DNA of 64,000 nucleotides from Salinimicrobium sp050750585 (GTDB taxonomy: Bacteria; Bacteroidota; Bacteroidia; Flavobacteriales; Flavobacteriaceae), in the NCBI RefSeq assembly GCF_050750585.1, contig NZ_JBOJLM010000014.1, forward strand, positions 1 through 64,000, given 5' to 3'. Below, piece by piece: positions 45,365 through 54,855 of this stretch. The position numbers and the translations under genes are program-made. The notes below the pieces were generated by a model, which ran no database searches, was not told where the DNA came from, and saw nothing but the letters and a program-made list of their open reading frames with translations. Within the stretch, counting starts at the first letter, position 1. Each line of letters opens with the position of its first letter.

Positions 45365-46717
45365 GGATACCCAGTTCTTGATCTCATCAAAATTTAAACC
45401 TCCGTAATTACCACTACTCATTAACAAAAGCACTTTATGATCATACTGCTGTTCTTGCAAGTAAGTTTTAAACTCCAGTGGATTAGTGTAAACCGTTAGA
45501 TCTGTTCGGGAAAAAGCTTCAAAAATTTGTTCTTTAGAAATGGGCTCCAACTTCTTATTTTCTACCGCTTCGGGGGAAAAGAAAACCACAGCTTCATCGG
45601 CTGCGTTTAGAGAAGACTCGTACTGCTTAAGGAAATCGGCATTTAAGCTGCTATAGGTGTGTAGTTCGAGACATGCGACCACCTGCCTGTCTGGATACTG
45701 TTCCTTCACGGCTTTAGTAGTTGCCATCACCTTTGAAGGACTATGAGCAAAATCTTTAAATACGACAGTGTTTTTGGTTTCTACTATCTTCTCCAACCTT
45801 TTTGAAGCGCCTTTAAAAGAAGCAATAGCTTCATAAAAATCTTCTTCGTCTATACCCATGTGTTGACAAATCCATTTTGCACCTGCTAAATTTTGAAGGT
45901 TATGTTCACCAAAAACGGCAACAGGCATATCACCTTCGGGCGTATGCAAAAGTGTATTTTCATTCTCCACGTGATAACCAGGCGTTCTGTAAGAATGCTT
46001 TCTAATGGTATTTGTAGATTCTTCCACCAGTTGCTTCAGGTATTGATCCTCCTCATTATATACCAGGATACCTCCTTTAACTATAGAATCTATAAAAATT
46101 TTGAATTGCTCCAGGTATTCTTCAAAAGTGGGAAACACATTGATATGATCCCACGCGATTCCGCTAAGTAGCGCGATGTTAGGTTTATAAAGATGAAACT
46201 TTGGACGCCTATCTATAGGAGAGGATAAGTACTCATCTCCCTCAAGCACTATAAAATCATTTTCTTCGGTTAAGTGAACCATATTCTCAAATCCTTCCAA
46301 TTGAGCCCCTACCATAAAGTCAACGTTCTTGTGATGGTAGTTCATCACATGTAGAATCATCGAGGTTATTGTAGTTTTCCCATGAGAGCCGCCAATAACC
46401 ACTCTTGTCTTTTCTTTAGATTGTTCGAATAAAAATTCGGGATAAGAATATATAGGAAGTTCCAGTTCTTTTGCTCTCTTTAATTCGGGATTATCTTCCC
46501 GGGCATGCATTCCGAGGATAACAGCATCAAGGTCTTTCGTGATTTTTTCGGGGAACCAACCAAACTCATTTGGAAGCAAGCCATTTTTCATCAATCTTGA
46601 ATGGGAAGGCTCATATATTACATCATCACTCCCAGTGATCGTGTACCCTTTGTCGTGAAGAGCAAGAGCAAGATTGTGCATTGCACTTCCCCCAATTGCT
46701 ATAAAATGTAGCTGCAT
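45362..46717 (-). CDS. mpl: UDP-N-acetylmuramate:L-alanyl-gamma-D-glutamyl-meso-diaminopimelate ligase
   Basis: Mpl reattaches recycled tripeptide to UDP-MurNAc in peptidoglycan recycling. The 451-residue protein has the Mur-ligase layout: N-terminal UDP-binding domain (FIAIGGSAMHNLALALHDKG), central ATPase with VIGGSHGKTTITSMIL, and a C-terminal domain with KDFAHSPSKVMATTKAVKEQ. The HNLALAL and HSP features favour Mpl over MurC. It lies 52 bp upstream of radC. Confidence 0.95.
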   Translation of the reverse strand: MQLHFIAIGGSAMHNLALALHDKGYTITGSDDVIYEPSHSRLMKNGLLPNEFGWFPEKITKDLDAVILGMHAREDNPELKRAKELELPIYSYPEFLFEQSKEKTRVVIGGSHGKTTITSMILHVMNYHHKNVDFMVGAQLEGFENMVHLTEENDFIVLEGDEYLSSPIDRRPKFHLYKPNIALLSGIAWDHINVFPTFEEYLEQFKIFIDSIVKGGILVYNEEDQYLKQLVEESTNTIRKHSYRTPGYHVENENTLLHTPEGDMPVAVFGEHNLQNLAGAKWICQHMGIDEEDFYEAIASFKGASKRLEKIVETKNTVVFKDFAHSPSKVMATTKAVKEQYPDRQVVACLELHTYSSLNADFLKQYESSLNAADEAVVFFSPEAVENKKLEPISKEQIFEAFSRTDLTVYTNPLEFKTYLQEQQYDHKVLLLMSSGNYGGLNFDEIKNWVS

Positions 46718-47070
46718 TTTAAAATTTTTGAGTAAATATAAAGGAATAGGAAGAAAGACCCCCTTCGAATTAGATCAAAAAAACTCAAATAATCTGTAAC
46801 AAAAACAGCGTTCTTATGTCCAACTGTGAGTCCCCTTTAATGGACGAAAAACACCTTTAACATATTAGATGTAAAAAAACTCCTAAAAATATTTTATTAA
46901 TGAAAAAATCGTACTTTTAACCTCCCCTACTTCAGCAAGATATAAAAGGTCCAGCTACATTCTTTTAGGCTTCTCCCTTAACAGGAGTTTAAGTTTTAAA
47001 ATGAATGTTTACTTTATATTTGAACCGTATAACCTAAAATGCAATTGATTAAATTTAACACTTAAAGCCT
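46718..47070. other. 353-bp divergent region between mpl and the T9SS cargo gene
   Basis: No gene is seen. It should hold the mpl promoter (minus) and the cargo-gene promoter (plus); only the latter is clear (TATATTTG, 47015-47022). A weak inverted repeat GTCCA...TGGAC lies at about 46818-46846. The rest is AT-rich. Confidence 0.6.
47015..47022 (+). promoter_or_regulatory. -7 box of the T9SS adhesin-sprF-ompA operon
   Basis: TATATTTG matches TAnnTTTG, about 48 bp upstream of the ATG. The -33 region is T-rich but has no clean TTTG at 19-21 bp spacing. Confidence 0.55.
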
Positions 47071-50000
47071 ATGCGAATTTTTACTCTGGGTAAAATGAGA
47101 ATACCATTATTCTTTTTTGCCTTATTACTATTTAGCGGAACCTACACATATGGACAGAGTTGTCCTACTGTAGAGGATGAACTAAGCACGCAGAGTTTCT
47201 GCGATACTGAAGAACCAACCTTTGGGAGTCTTCAGGTTTCTTCAGGAACTGATGTCGTGTGGTATGCGACCGAAAACGCTTCACAACCTTTGGGTAACGA
47301 TGAATTTATCCCAAACGGAGTTAACATTTATTATGCTGGTTCTTCCACTGGAAATTGCTCTACGAGACCGGCTGTGACCGTGACAGTCGTTGGTGCACCT
47401 AGAATTTTAGGAATCAACGAAAATACCCTGAGACAAGCTGATCCTGGTTCTTCCCTTCCCCAACTTACTTTCTGTGTTGAGGATGTTAACGATTCTAATT
47501 TAACTTTAGCAGACATTCGAACCAGTGCAGATAATAGCGGCAAAATCATATGGTATGCTGACGCATTTCAGGAAGAGGTATTAACTCAGAGTACTGAACT
47601 TGTAAATGGAGCTACCTATTGGGTAGGACAGGAAGGACCTGATGGTTGTATTTCCAGTTTAAACAGTGTTGAGATAGTTTTATCTAACGAACCAGCTCCA
47701 ACAGGTGATGAAGCACAGGAGTTTTGTGCAATAAACAACCCTACTCTAGCAGATATTGTCGCCACCGGCAACAATAGATACTATACCGCAGGAGGAACAA
47801 GATTAGCCTCTACTGCTGAATTAGTAGATGGCCGCACTTACTATGTATCTTCGGTAGGAAGTACTTGTGAAAGTTTTGATCGATTAGCTGTTACTGTAAC
47901 TGTAACACCAGCTGTAGAGCTTGAGACTACGGGTCCTGGAATAGTCTGCGAACTTGATGTTCAGGAAACTTTCCCAAGTGTTGATGCCATTGAAAACTAC
48001 TATTTGAGCTTATTAGGTGAAGGAGTTCCTTCTAATGGAACATTTAATCCTACTCCTGCTCAAGTGGCAACTCAATATCAAAATGATAACGACGGTATCG
48101 GGAATTTTACAACCACTTACACTGTAGGTTGTGACCAGGTAGACCTTACAATATCTGTTATAGCTTCGGAAGAAGCTAATGCGGGACAGGATGTCTCTTT
48201 GGAATTCGCCATTGATGATGAACCTCAGGTTCTATATTCATTCCTTACCCCAGAAGCACAAACTTCAGGAAGTTTTGAAGGCTATCCTGACGGACTTTTC
48301 GATCCTGGACAGGCAGGTGCTGGTGTTTACACCGTCACATACACTGTAGATGAAACTAGTGGTTGTATTACCGGAACAGATTCTGCAATATTCACTATTA
48401 CAGTAGCTCCTTGTGAGGCTAATGCAGGTGAAGATGTGAATGAAACCTTCTGTCGCACTGAAATTGAAGCTCTTGTACAGCAAATTATAAATGCACAAGA
48501 TCCAGGGTCACAAGATCCAGATCCAACAGCAGGTATGGAAGTACTTGCAGAGTGGCTGGGAGACAGAGACCTTGATGGAACATTTGAAGGAGATTTTACT
48601 GGATTACAGAGATTCTTAGTTCCTGGCATACCACTTACTGAACCAGTTACTGTAACAGGCACGTACATTGTAGGTGAAGGAGAGTGTGAAGATACAGCTG
48701 CAATATCTATTACCGTTATAGAGGATGCAAATGCAGGAAATGAGAACTCGATTACATTAAGTCCTGATGATGCTCCGGTAGATCTATTTACTTTACTTGG
48801 GGAAGAGGCCCAAGAAGGAGGAACATGGACCTCTGGCAATGGCACTTTTAATCCTGCAACAGATGCAGCCGGCACTTACACTTATACTGTAGGTTCAGGT
48901 GATTGTACAGACTCTGCTTCTGTAGTAGTTACTCTTACTACAGACCCTGTAGACCCAGGGAATCCATCTTCTGGATATGCAATAGTTTGCTCAGTAGATG
49001 TAGACACTTTCTTCCCAAGCTATGATGAAATAAGAAAATTCTACCTGCGCCTATTGCCTACAGGAACTGCAAGAGATGGCTCCTTCAACCCTACGCCAAG
49101 GCAGATCTCTGAAATGTATCAGGCAGATGCTGACAAATTAGGAGAGTTTACAACTATTTACACTGTAAACGGAGAATCTTATGAACTCACCATCAATGTA
49201 GTTACTGAAGCCAATGCCGGGAATGATGCCACTATTACTCTTACTACAGAAGACGATGCAGTAAACCTATTTGAGTATTTAGGAGAAAACGCTCAGCAAG
49301 GTGGAACCTGGAATACAGGAAACGGAACTTTTGATCCAACCACTGACGAAGCCGGAACCTTCACCTATACAGTAGGGTACGAAAGCTGCATGGATTCTGC
49401 AACCGTAACAGTAATTGTAAACGATCCAACCGACCCAACAGATCCAACTACACCAGGTAGTGGTTATGCTATAGTTTGTGCAGGAGATGTTGATACTTTC
49501 TTCCCAAGCTATGATGAAATAAGAAAATTCTACCTTAGGCTTCTTCCTACAGGTGTAGCAACAAACGGTACTTTTAATCCGACACCAAGGCAAATTTCTG
49601 AAATGTATCAGGCAGATGCTGATAAATTAGGAGAATTCACCACTGTATACACCGCCCCTGACGCACAAACGTATGAATTAACCATTAATGTAGTTGCTGA
49701 AGCTTTTGCCGGAGATGACGCCACTGTTACTTTAACTACAGAAGACGATGCAGTAACCCTATTTGAGTATTTAGGAGAAAACGCTCAGCAAGGTGGAACC
49801 TGGAGTAACGGAGACGGAACTTTTGATCCAGCTACAGACGAACCAGGAACTTTCACTTACACTGTGGGTTATGAAGGTTGTATAGATTCAGCTACTGTTA
49901 CTGTTACAGTATCAACTGATCCTTGCACAGGTATTGTAGATGCTGGAACAGACAGTTCAGCAAATGTTTGTGAAACTGATGTTCAAACTACTTTCCCAAG

Positions 50001-51759
50001 TATCGACGAAATAAGAAAATTCTACCTTGGCCTTCTGGATGCAGGAGTGTCCGTAGATGGAACTTTTAGTCCAACTCCAGCTGAGATCTCAGCTATGTAC
50101 CAGGCTGATGAAGATGGTTTAGGTGATTTCACTACAACCTACACCCTTACTGATGGAGAGTGTACAGATTCAGCAGAACTTACAGTAACAATAATACCTA
50201 CTGAACCTGCAAGCACAGGTAACATAGATGGTATAACTACCTGTACTGCCGAAGGAACTATTAATCTTTTTGATTTCCTTACTGAAGACAACACTTTAGG
50301 CGGAACTTTCTCTGATGCTTCAGGAGTAATTACTGATGGAATGTTGGACGTATCTGAAGAAGGTGCTTTCACCATCACTTACACCGTTGAAGAAGGTGAT
50401 ACTGAAAGTTGTATAGAAGGAAGTGCCTCTACTACCTTTACTGTTAATGTAACTGCTAACACTGCCAATGCAGGAGCAGACAATTCAGTAGAAGTTTGTA
50501 ATTCTGAAGTAGAAAATCTCTCCAATGCAGGTGTTAGAAATCTTTATATAAGCCTTCTTGAATCAGGAGTGGCTACAAATGGAAGCTTTAACCCAACCAT
50601 TCAGGAAATCATAGATGATTACAATATCAACAGCAAATTTGGAGACTTCACCACTACTTACACAGTAGGAACCGGTCAGTGTACAGATTCTGCCGTACTT
50701 ACGGTTACAGTTCTTGAAAACCCTGACGCCGGACAAAATGCTACTGTAAATCTTGAAGAAGATGCAACAGAAACAGTAGACCTTTTTGCCGAACTTGGAG
50801 GAACACCTGAAACTGGTGGAACCTGGACTTTTGATGGTGATGAAGTTGATGCAACTTTTGATCCTGCAACCGATGCAGAAGGCGTATATACTTATACTGT
50901 AACTAGCGACAACGGATGTTCAGCTTCAGCTACAGTGACTGTAATTGTTGGAACTCAAGAACCAGAATGTAACGGAGAAAACACTCCGGCCGCCCCAACA
51001 GTGACGCCATTTGATGGTTGTGCTGCCAGCAATGCGACTGTAGCCGATCTTGACATTTCTGGTGAAGCCGACGCAGTGTTTACTGTTTATTCTGATGAAA
51101 CACTTCAAACAGAGGTAGATGCTACACAAGTGCTTACTGCAGGAACATATTATGTTACACAAACAAATACTACTGGTTGTGTATCTGATGCTACTGCCGT
51201 AACTGTAACTTTAAATGATGTAGACGCACCATCTCTGGTAACTGAACCAGAACAACTATGCGCCGGTCAGGATTTGACAGTAGGTGATCTTGAAGGTAGC
51301 GTTATTGCTAACGGAGATCTTGTATGGTACACTACCGCTACAGGTTCAGAAACTGTATCTCCATCCACTCCGCTGCAGAACGGCACAACTTTATTCGCCG
51401 CTGCCGTTGATGCAACTACTGGATGTGAAAGTTCTACAAGAACTCCTGTACAGGTAAATCTATCCAATTGCGAGATTGTTATTCCTGAAATATTCTCTCC
51501 AAACGGTGATGCCATTAATGACCGGTTTGTAATTCAGAACATTTCTTCGGAATATCCAAACCACATGATGGAGATCTACAATAGATGGGGTGAGCCTGTA
51601 TATAAAGGCCAGGTTGGAAAATCTCAGGGATGGGATGGTACTTCTTCGGAAGGATCATTCGGAAGCGGAGTACTTCCAGTAGGAGTTTACTTCTATATCC
51701 TAAACTATAACGACGGACAGACCGCTCCTATTCAAGGTAGAGTGTACTTAAGCAGATAA
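47071..51759 (+). CDS. Large T9SS-secreted repeat protein with gliding-motility-type C-terminal domain
   Basis: The 1562-residue cell-surface protein has a signal peptide (ending TYTYGQ; MRIPLF at residue 9 is an alternative start) and a C-terminal 'gliding motility-associated' type B sorting domain (IVIPEIFSPNGDAINDRFV ... MEIYNRWGEPVYKG ... GVLPVGVYFYILNYNDG). Between them lie Cys-paired Ig-like units. Six units of about 165-175 residues start with a Cys-containing FPSxDEIRKFYL-type module at about residues 291, 460 (degenerate), 638, 801, 965 and 1141, each followed by an AQxGGTW...GTFTYTVG sandwich. Such proteins act as adhesins or motility surface proteins. sprF and an ompA-like gene follow, as for SprB-type cargo. 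Confidence 0.93.
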   Translation: MRIFTLGKMRIPLFFFALLLFSGTYTYGQSCPTVEDELSTQSFCDTEEPTFGSLQVSSGTDVVWYATENASQPLGNDEFIPNGVNIYYAGSSTGNCSTRPAVTVTVVGAPRILGINENTLRQADPGSSLPQLTFCVEDVNDSNLTLADIRTSADNSGKIIWYADAFQEEVLTQSTELVNGATYWVGQEGPDGCISSLNSVEIVLSNEPAPTGDEAQEFCAINNPTLADIVATGNNRYYTAGGTRLASTAELVDGRTYYVSSVGSTCESFDRLAVTVTVTPAVELETTGPGIVCELDVQETFPSVDAIENYYLSLLGEGVPSNGTFNPTPAQVATQYQNDNDGIGNFTTTYTVGCDQVDLTISVIASEEANAGQDVSLEFAIDDEPQVLYSFLTPEAQTSGSFEGYPDGLFDPGQAGAGVYTVTYTVDETSGCITGTDSAIFTITVAPCEANAGEDVNETFCRTEIEALVQQIINAQDPGSQDPDPTAGMEVLAEWLGDRDLDGTFEGDFTGLQRFLVPGIPLTEPVTVTGTYIVGEGECEDTAAISITVIEDANAGNENSITLSPDDAPVDLFTLLGEEAQEGGTWTSGNGTFNPATDAAGTYTYTVGSGDCTDSASVVVTLTTDPVDPGNPSSGYAIVCSVDVDTFFPSYDEIRKFYLRLLPTGTARDGSFNPTPRQISEMYQADADKLGEFTTIYTVNGESYELTINVVTEANAGNDATITLTTEDDAVNLFEYLGENAQQGGTWNTGNGTFDPTTDEAGTFTYTVGYESCMDSATVTVIVNDPTDPTDPTTPGSGYAIVCAGDVDTFFPSYDEIRKFYLRLLPTGVATNGTFNPTPRQISEMYQADADKLGEFTTVYTAPDAQTYELTINVVAEAFAGDDATVTLTTEDDAVTLFEYLGENAQQGGTWSNGDGTFDPATDEPGTFTYTVGYEGCIDSATVTVTVSTDPCTGIVDAGTDSSANVCETDVQTTFPSIDEIRKFYLGLLDAGVSVDGTFSPTPAEISAMYQADEDGLGDFTTTYTLTDGECTDSAELTVTIIPTEPASTGNIDGITTCTAEGTINLFDFLTEDNTLGGTFSDASGVITDGMLDVSEEGAFTITYTVEEGDTESCIEGSASTTFTVNVTANTANAGADNSVEVCNSEVENLSNAGVRNLYISLLESGVATNGSFNPTIQEIIDDYNINSKFGDFTTTYTVGTGQCTDSAVLTVTVLENPDAGQNATVNLEEDATETVDLFAELGGTPETGGTWTFDGDEVDATFDPATDAEGVYTYTVTSDNGCSASATVTVIVGTQEPECNGENTPAAPTVTPFDGCAASNATVADLDISGEADAVFTVYSDETLQTEVDATQVLTAGTYYVTQTNTTGCVSDATAVTVTLNDVDAPSLVTEPEQLCAGQDLTVGDLEGSVIANGDLVWYTTATGSETVSPSTPLQNGTTLFAAAVDATTGCESSTRTPVQVNLSNCEIVIPEIFSPNGDAINDRFVIQNISSEYPNHMMEIYNRWGEPVYKGQVGKSQGWDGTSSEGSFGSGVLPVGVYFYILNYNDGQTAPIQGRVYLSR
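48982..49920 (+). repeat. Two near-identical ~490-bp repeat units in the adhesin gene
   Basis: Units beginning at residues 638 and 801 are the most similar of the array. They share long runs at DNA level, for example in the segments encoding FFPSYDEIRKFYLRLLPTG and ISEMYQADADKLGEFTT and again in LFEYLGENAQQGGTW. This suggests recent duplication or gene conversion within the array. Confidence 0.8.
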
Positions 51760-51761
51760 TT

Positions 51762-52970
51762 TTGAAATATTCGAAACAAATGAGAAATTCTTTTATAAAA
51801 ATTTTTACAGTTGTTTGCATTGCCCTTTTTTCACTAAAGGGTAATGCACAACAAGATCCCATGTATACCCAGTACATGTATAACATGAGCGTGATAAATC
51901 CTGCTTATGCATTAGATGACCTGGGAATGCTAAACGTTGGTGGCGTTTATAGAAACCAATGGGCCGGGATGGACGGAGCTCCTGAAACTGCCAATTTCTT
52001 TGCCCACACCGGGCTTAGCGAAAGGATTGAAGCAGGTATCTCCATAGTTCACGACGAGATTGGAGATATAGTTAAAGAAAACAACCTTTATGCCGATGTG
52101 GCTTATGTCCTTCCGGTATCAGAAACTTCAAAATTATCTTTTGGGGTGAAAGCAGGGGTTACTTTCTTTGACGCAAACCTCACTGCTCTTGAAACCGGGA
52201 ATAACGAACAAGTTGATCCTGCCGCTCAAAACGTTAGTGAAGCATTTCCAAACTTTGGTGTTGGTGCTTACTGGTTTGGTGATAAATACTATGTAGGTCT
52301 ATCGGCTCCAAACCTTTTCACGTCAAAACACCTTGAAAACGAAACAGGACTGGCTCGTTTGGGAGAGGAAAATATCCACTACTTCCTTACCGGGGGGTAT
52401 GTATTCGACCTTAACCAAAACCTAAAGCTTAAACCGGCCTTTATGGCTCGTGCAGTAGAAGGAGCTCCTCTTTCTGTTGACATTACAGCAAACGTGCTTC
52501 TTTACAATCGTTTTGAAGCAGGTGTAGCTTACCGTTTTGATGAAACAGTAAGTGGATTGGTGAACTTTAGAGTTACTCCTGAACTTAGAATAGGTTACGC
52601 CTACGACTATACAACAGGAAACCTATACTTCCTTACCGGGGGGTATGTATTCGACCTTAACCAAAACCTAAAGCTTAAACCGGCCTTTATGGCTCGTGCA
52701 GTAGAAGGAGCTCCTCTTTCTGTTGACATTACAGCAAACGTGCTTCTTTACAATCGTTTTGAAGCAGGTGTAGCTTACCGTTTTGATGAAACAGTAAGTG
52801 GATTGGTGAACTTTAGAGTTACTCCTGAACTTAGAATAGGTTACGCCTACGACTATACAACAGGAAACCTAAGTGACTTTAATGATGGCACACATGAAAT
52901 CATGGTACTTTTTGACCTTGACCTCCTCGGCCTTTCAAAAGGTTACAACGTATCCCCAAGATTCTTCTAA
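51762..52970 (+). CDS. sprF: PorP/SprF-family type IX secretion membrane protein with internal duplication
   Basis: SprF-like proteins are outer-membrane barrels needed for export and anchoring of type B T9SS cargo, and are normally about 300-330 residues. This one is 402 because an 82-residue block (YFLTGGYVFDLNQNLKLKP... to ...YAYDYTTGNL) is present twice in tandem, with no amino acid difference. Removing one copy gives 320 residues, the normal length. The signature DPMYTQYMYNMSVINPAYA follows the signal peptide. The gene starts 2 bp after the adhesin stop, and two in-frame ATGs are possible (51762 region is read as MKYSKQ; MRNSFIKIF at 51780 is the likelier signal peptide start). Confidence 0.93.
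   Translation: MKYSKQMRNSFIKIFTVVCIALFSLKGNAQQDPMYTQYMYNMSVINPAYALDDLGMLNVGGVYRNQWAGMDGAPETANFFAHTGLSERIEAGISIVHDEIGDIVKENNLYADVAYVLPVSETSKLSFGVKAGVTFFDANLTALETGNNEQVDPAAQNVSEAFPNFGVGAYWFGDKYYVGLSAPNLFTSKHLENETGLARLGEENIHYFLTGGYVFDLNQNLKLKPAFMARAVEGAPLSVDITANVLLYNRFEAGVAYRFDETVSGLVNFRVTPELRIGYAYDYTTGNLYFLTGGYVFDLNQNLKLKPAFMARAVEGAPLSVDITANVLLYNRFEAGVAYRFDETVSGLVNFRVTPELRIGYAYDYTTGNLSDFNDGTHEIMVLFDLDLLGLSKGYNVSPRFF
52380..52871 (+). repeat. Perfect 246-bp tandem duplication inside sprF
   Basis: Bases 52380-52625 and 52626-52871 are identical at all 246 positions by direct comparison. The unit is 82 codons, so the reading frame is kept. It is either a very recent duplication or an assembly error. 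Confidence 0.97.
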
Positions 52971-52982
52971 AACCTAAGAAAC

Positions 52983-54671
52983 ATGAAAAAACTTTATACC
53001 ACACTTTTAGCTGTCCTTATTGGATTCTCGGCCGTGGCCCAGAGTTCTCAGATAAAGAAAGCTAACCGTTTATTTAACCAGAGAGCCTATATGGACGCTT
53101 CTGAAGAATTCCGGTTAGTTCAGGATAAGGATCAGGAAGTCCTTCAGAAATTAGGAGACTCCTATTTCTATACAAACAGAATGGGTAATGCGGCCGAAAC
53201 TTACCGCAGCCTTTTTCTGAAGTACAACGACGGTAGCGTTGCACCCGAATATTCTTTCAGGTTTGCGCATTCACTACGTGCTACAGGACAGGACGAAGAA
53301 GCCGACAAATACTTTAGCCAGTACTACAACAGTACTGTAGATTTTGAAGAGTGGACTGCAAAGCTTGATACTGCTGTATCTCATACCTACACTACAAACC
53401 AGGTAATGCAGAATGCAGCGTCTTCAGACTTCGGAATTACCTTTATGGGTGACCGTATCGTTTTTGCTTCTACCCGCAATCAGGATCGTCCTATTTACGC
53501 ATGGAACAAGAAACCTTATCTTGATCTTTACGTTGCCGATATTGATGATGAAGGTAACCTTAGCAACATCGCGTTGTTCAACGACAAGATCAATACCGAC
53601 ACTCACGAAAGTTCAGCTGCTTTTTCTACCGATGGAAAAACCATGTACTTTGACCGTACTAACTCAAGAAGAGTTAAAGTTGACTGGGCTGAAGTACCTG
53701 TATCTACCATTAGAATCTACCGCGCCGAGCTTGTTGATGGCGAGTGGACAAACATTGAAGCTTTGCCTTTCACCAGCGACCAGTATTCTGTAGAGCACCC
53801 AACTTTAAGTGAAGACGGTTCTACCCTGTATTTCGCAAGTGATATGCCAGGATCAATGGGATCATTTGACATTTACAGCGTAGCTGTTAACGAAGACGGA
53901 ACATTTGGAGAACCAGTAAACCTGGGGCCAAATGTAAATACCGCTCACCGCGAACAGTTCCCTTACATTGCTAATGACGGAACTCTTTATTTTACTTCTG
54001 ATGGGCATATGGGCTACGGTAATCTTGATGTTTTCAAAAGCGAGCAAAATAATGGCACTTTTGAAGAAGCTCAAAACCTTGGTAATTCTCTTAACAGTGA
54101 GTTTGATGACTTCGCGTTTGTACTGAAAGAAGGAGAAGAAAAAGGATATCTTGCTTCCAACAGAAGAGGATCTGATAACCTTTACGCTTTCACCAGAGAA
54201 GATTACACACCTCCAATCCTTCCAAAAGATGAAATGGAGATCAATCCTGAAACCGGAAGAAGACAAATCGCAGGAGTTGGAAACATCTACTTTGATTTTG
54301 ATAAAGCAACCATCAAATCTGAATCTGAACCTACTCTTAACCGCGTAGCTGAGATCATGAAAAACTATCCAACGCTTAAAATAGAAATTGGCTCTCACGC
54401 CGATGCACGTGGATCAGATAAATACAACATGAATCTTTCTCAGCGTCGTGCTGAATCTACTCTCGAGTATCTAGTGTCTCAGGGAATAAGCCGTGACAGG
54501 TTGGTTCCAAAAGGATATGGTGAAGAAGTACCATTGAATGACTGTACAAGACCTAATATGTGTACTGCTGCTGAATATGCGCGCAATAGACGAAGTGAAT
54601 TCACTGAAATTACAGGAAGTACTCCTTACCTGCAAGATCAGCCTGAAGCAGCCGATGACGACCAAAACTAG
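52983..54671 (+). CDS. PorE-like OmpA-family protein with TPR and PD40 repeats
   Basis: The 562-residue envelope protein has a signal peptide (about 1-19, GFSAVAQ), TPR-like helices (about 22-120), a WD40/PD40-type propeller (about 140-410: HESSAAFSTDGKTMYFDR, SVEHPTLSEDGSTLYFASD, NLDVFKSE) and a C-terminal OmpA peptidoglycan-binding domain (IYFDFDKATIKSES ... IEIGSHADARGSDKYNM, about 430-545). A GxGNxYFDFD start replaces the carboxypeptidase-regulatory-like domain often found before OmpA in relatives. It likely anchors the SprF/cargo complex to peptidoglycan. It is the last gene of the three-gene unit. Confidence 0.92.
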   Translation: MKKLYTTLLAVLIGFSAVAQSSQIKKANRLFNQRAYMDASEEFRLVQDKDQEVLQKLGDSYFYTNRMGNAAETYRSLFLKYNDGSVAPEYSFRFAHSLRATGQDEEADKYFSQYYNSTVDFEEWTAKLDTAVSHTYTTNQVMQNAASSDFGITFMGDRIVFASTRNQDRPIYAWNKKPYLDLYVADIDDEGNLSNIALFNDKINTDTHESSAAFSTDGKTMYFDRTNSRRVKVDWAEVPVSTIRIYRAELVDGEWTNIEALPFTSDQYSVEHPTLSEDGSTLYFASDMPGSMGSFDIYSVAVNEDGTFGEPVNLGPNVNTAHREQFPYIANDGTLYFTSDGHMGYGNLDVFKSEQNNGTFEEAQNLGNSLNSEFDDFAFVLKEGEEKGYLASNRRGSDNLYAFTREDYTPPILPKDEMEINPETGRRQIAGVGNIYFDFDKATIKSESEPTLNRVAEIMKNYPTLKIEIGSHADARGSDKYNMNLSQRRAESTLEYLVSQGISRDRLVPKGYGEEVPLNDCTRPNMCTAAEYARNRRSEFTEITGSTPYLQDQPEAADDDQN

Positions 54672-54701
54672 GCTACAATTAACTAACCAGCCAAAAAGAA
54701 G

Positions 54702-54727
54702 GGCCCCGAGAAATCGGGGCCTTTTTT
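54702..54727 (+). terminator. Rho-independent terminator of the T9SS cargo operon
   Basis: An 8-bp GC-rich perfect stem GGCCCCGA / TCGGGGCC with a GAAA tetraloop is followed by six T. It lies about 30 bp after the ompA-like stop. Confidence 0.96.
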
Positions 54728-54855
54728 ATTCTGAAAAGGTATATACAAAACTTTCTATTGAATAAATATCTATAGAATTAGAAAATATATTCCTTCAAAA
54801 TGTTCCATGGCATTAACCAGAAGGAATTTTACTCCTCAAAAATGTGAATCCATAA

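Noticed and set aside
48327..48875. A 182-codon minus-strand open frame inside the adhesin gene
   Set aside because: Serine/valine-rich composition is the mirror of the Thr/Gly-rich repeat protein on the plus strand; no start context or homology.
47941..50700. Regular repeats considered as a CRISPR array
   Set aside because: Unit length is about 500 bp, fully coding and in frame; there are no short direct repeats with unique spacers.
52380..52871. Duplication in sprF considered as two separate genes or a transposon footprint
   Set aside because: The frame is continuous, there are no inverted ends, target-site duplications or transposase, and both copies start in the middle of the barrel.
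53862..54398. A 178-codon minus-strand open frame opposite the OmpA-like gene
   Set aside because: The plus-strand protein has clear domains over the same interval; the minus frame has no family features and is a shadow.
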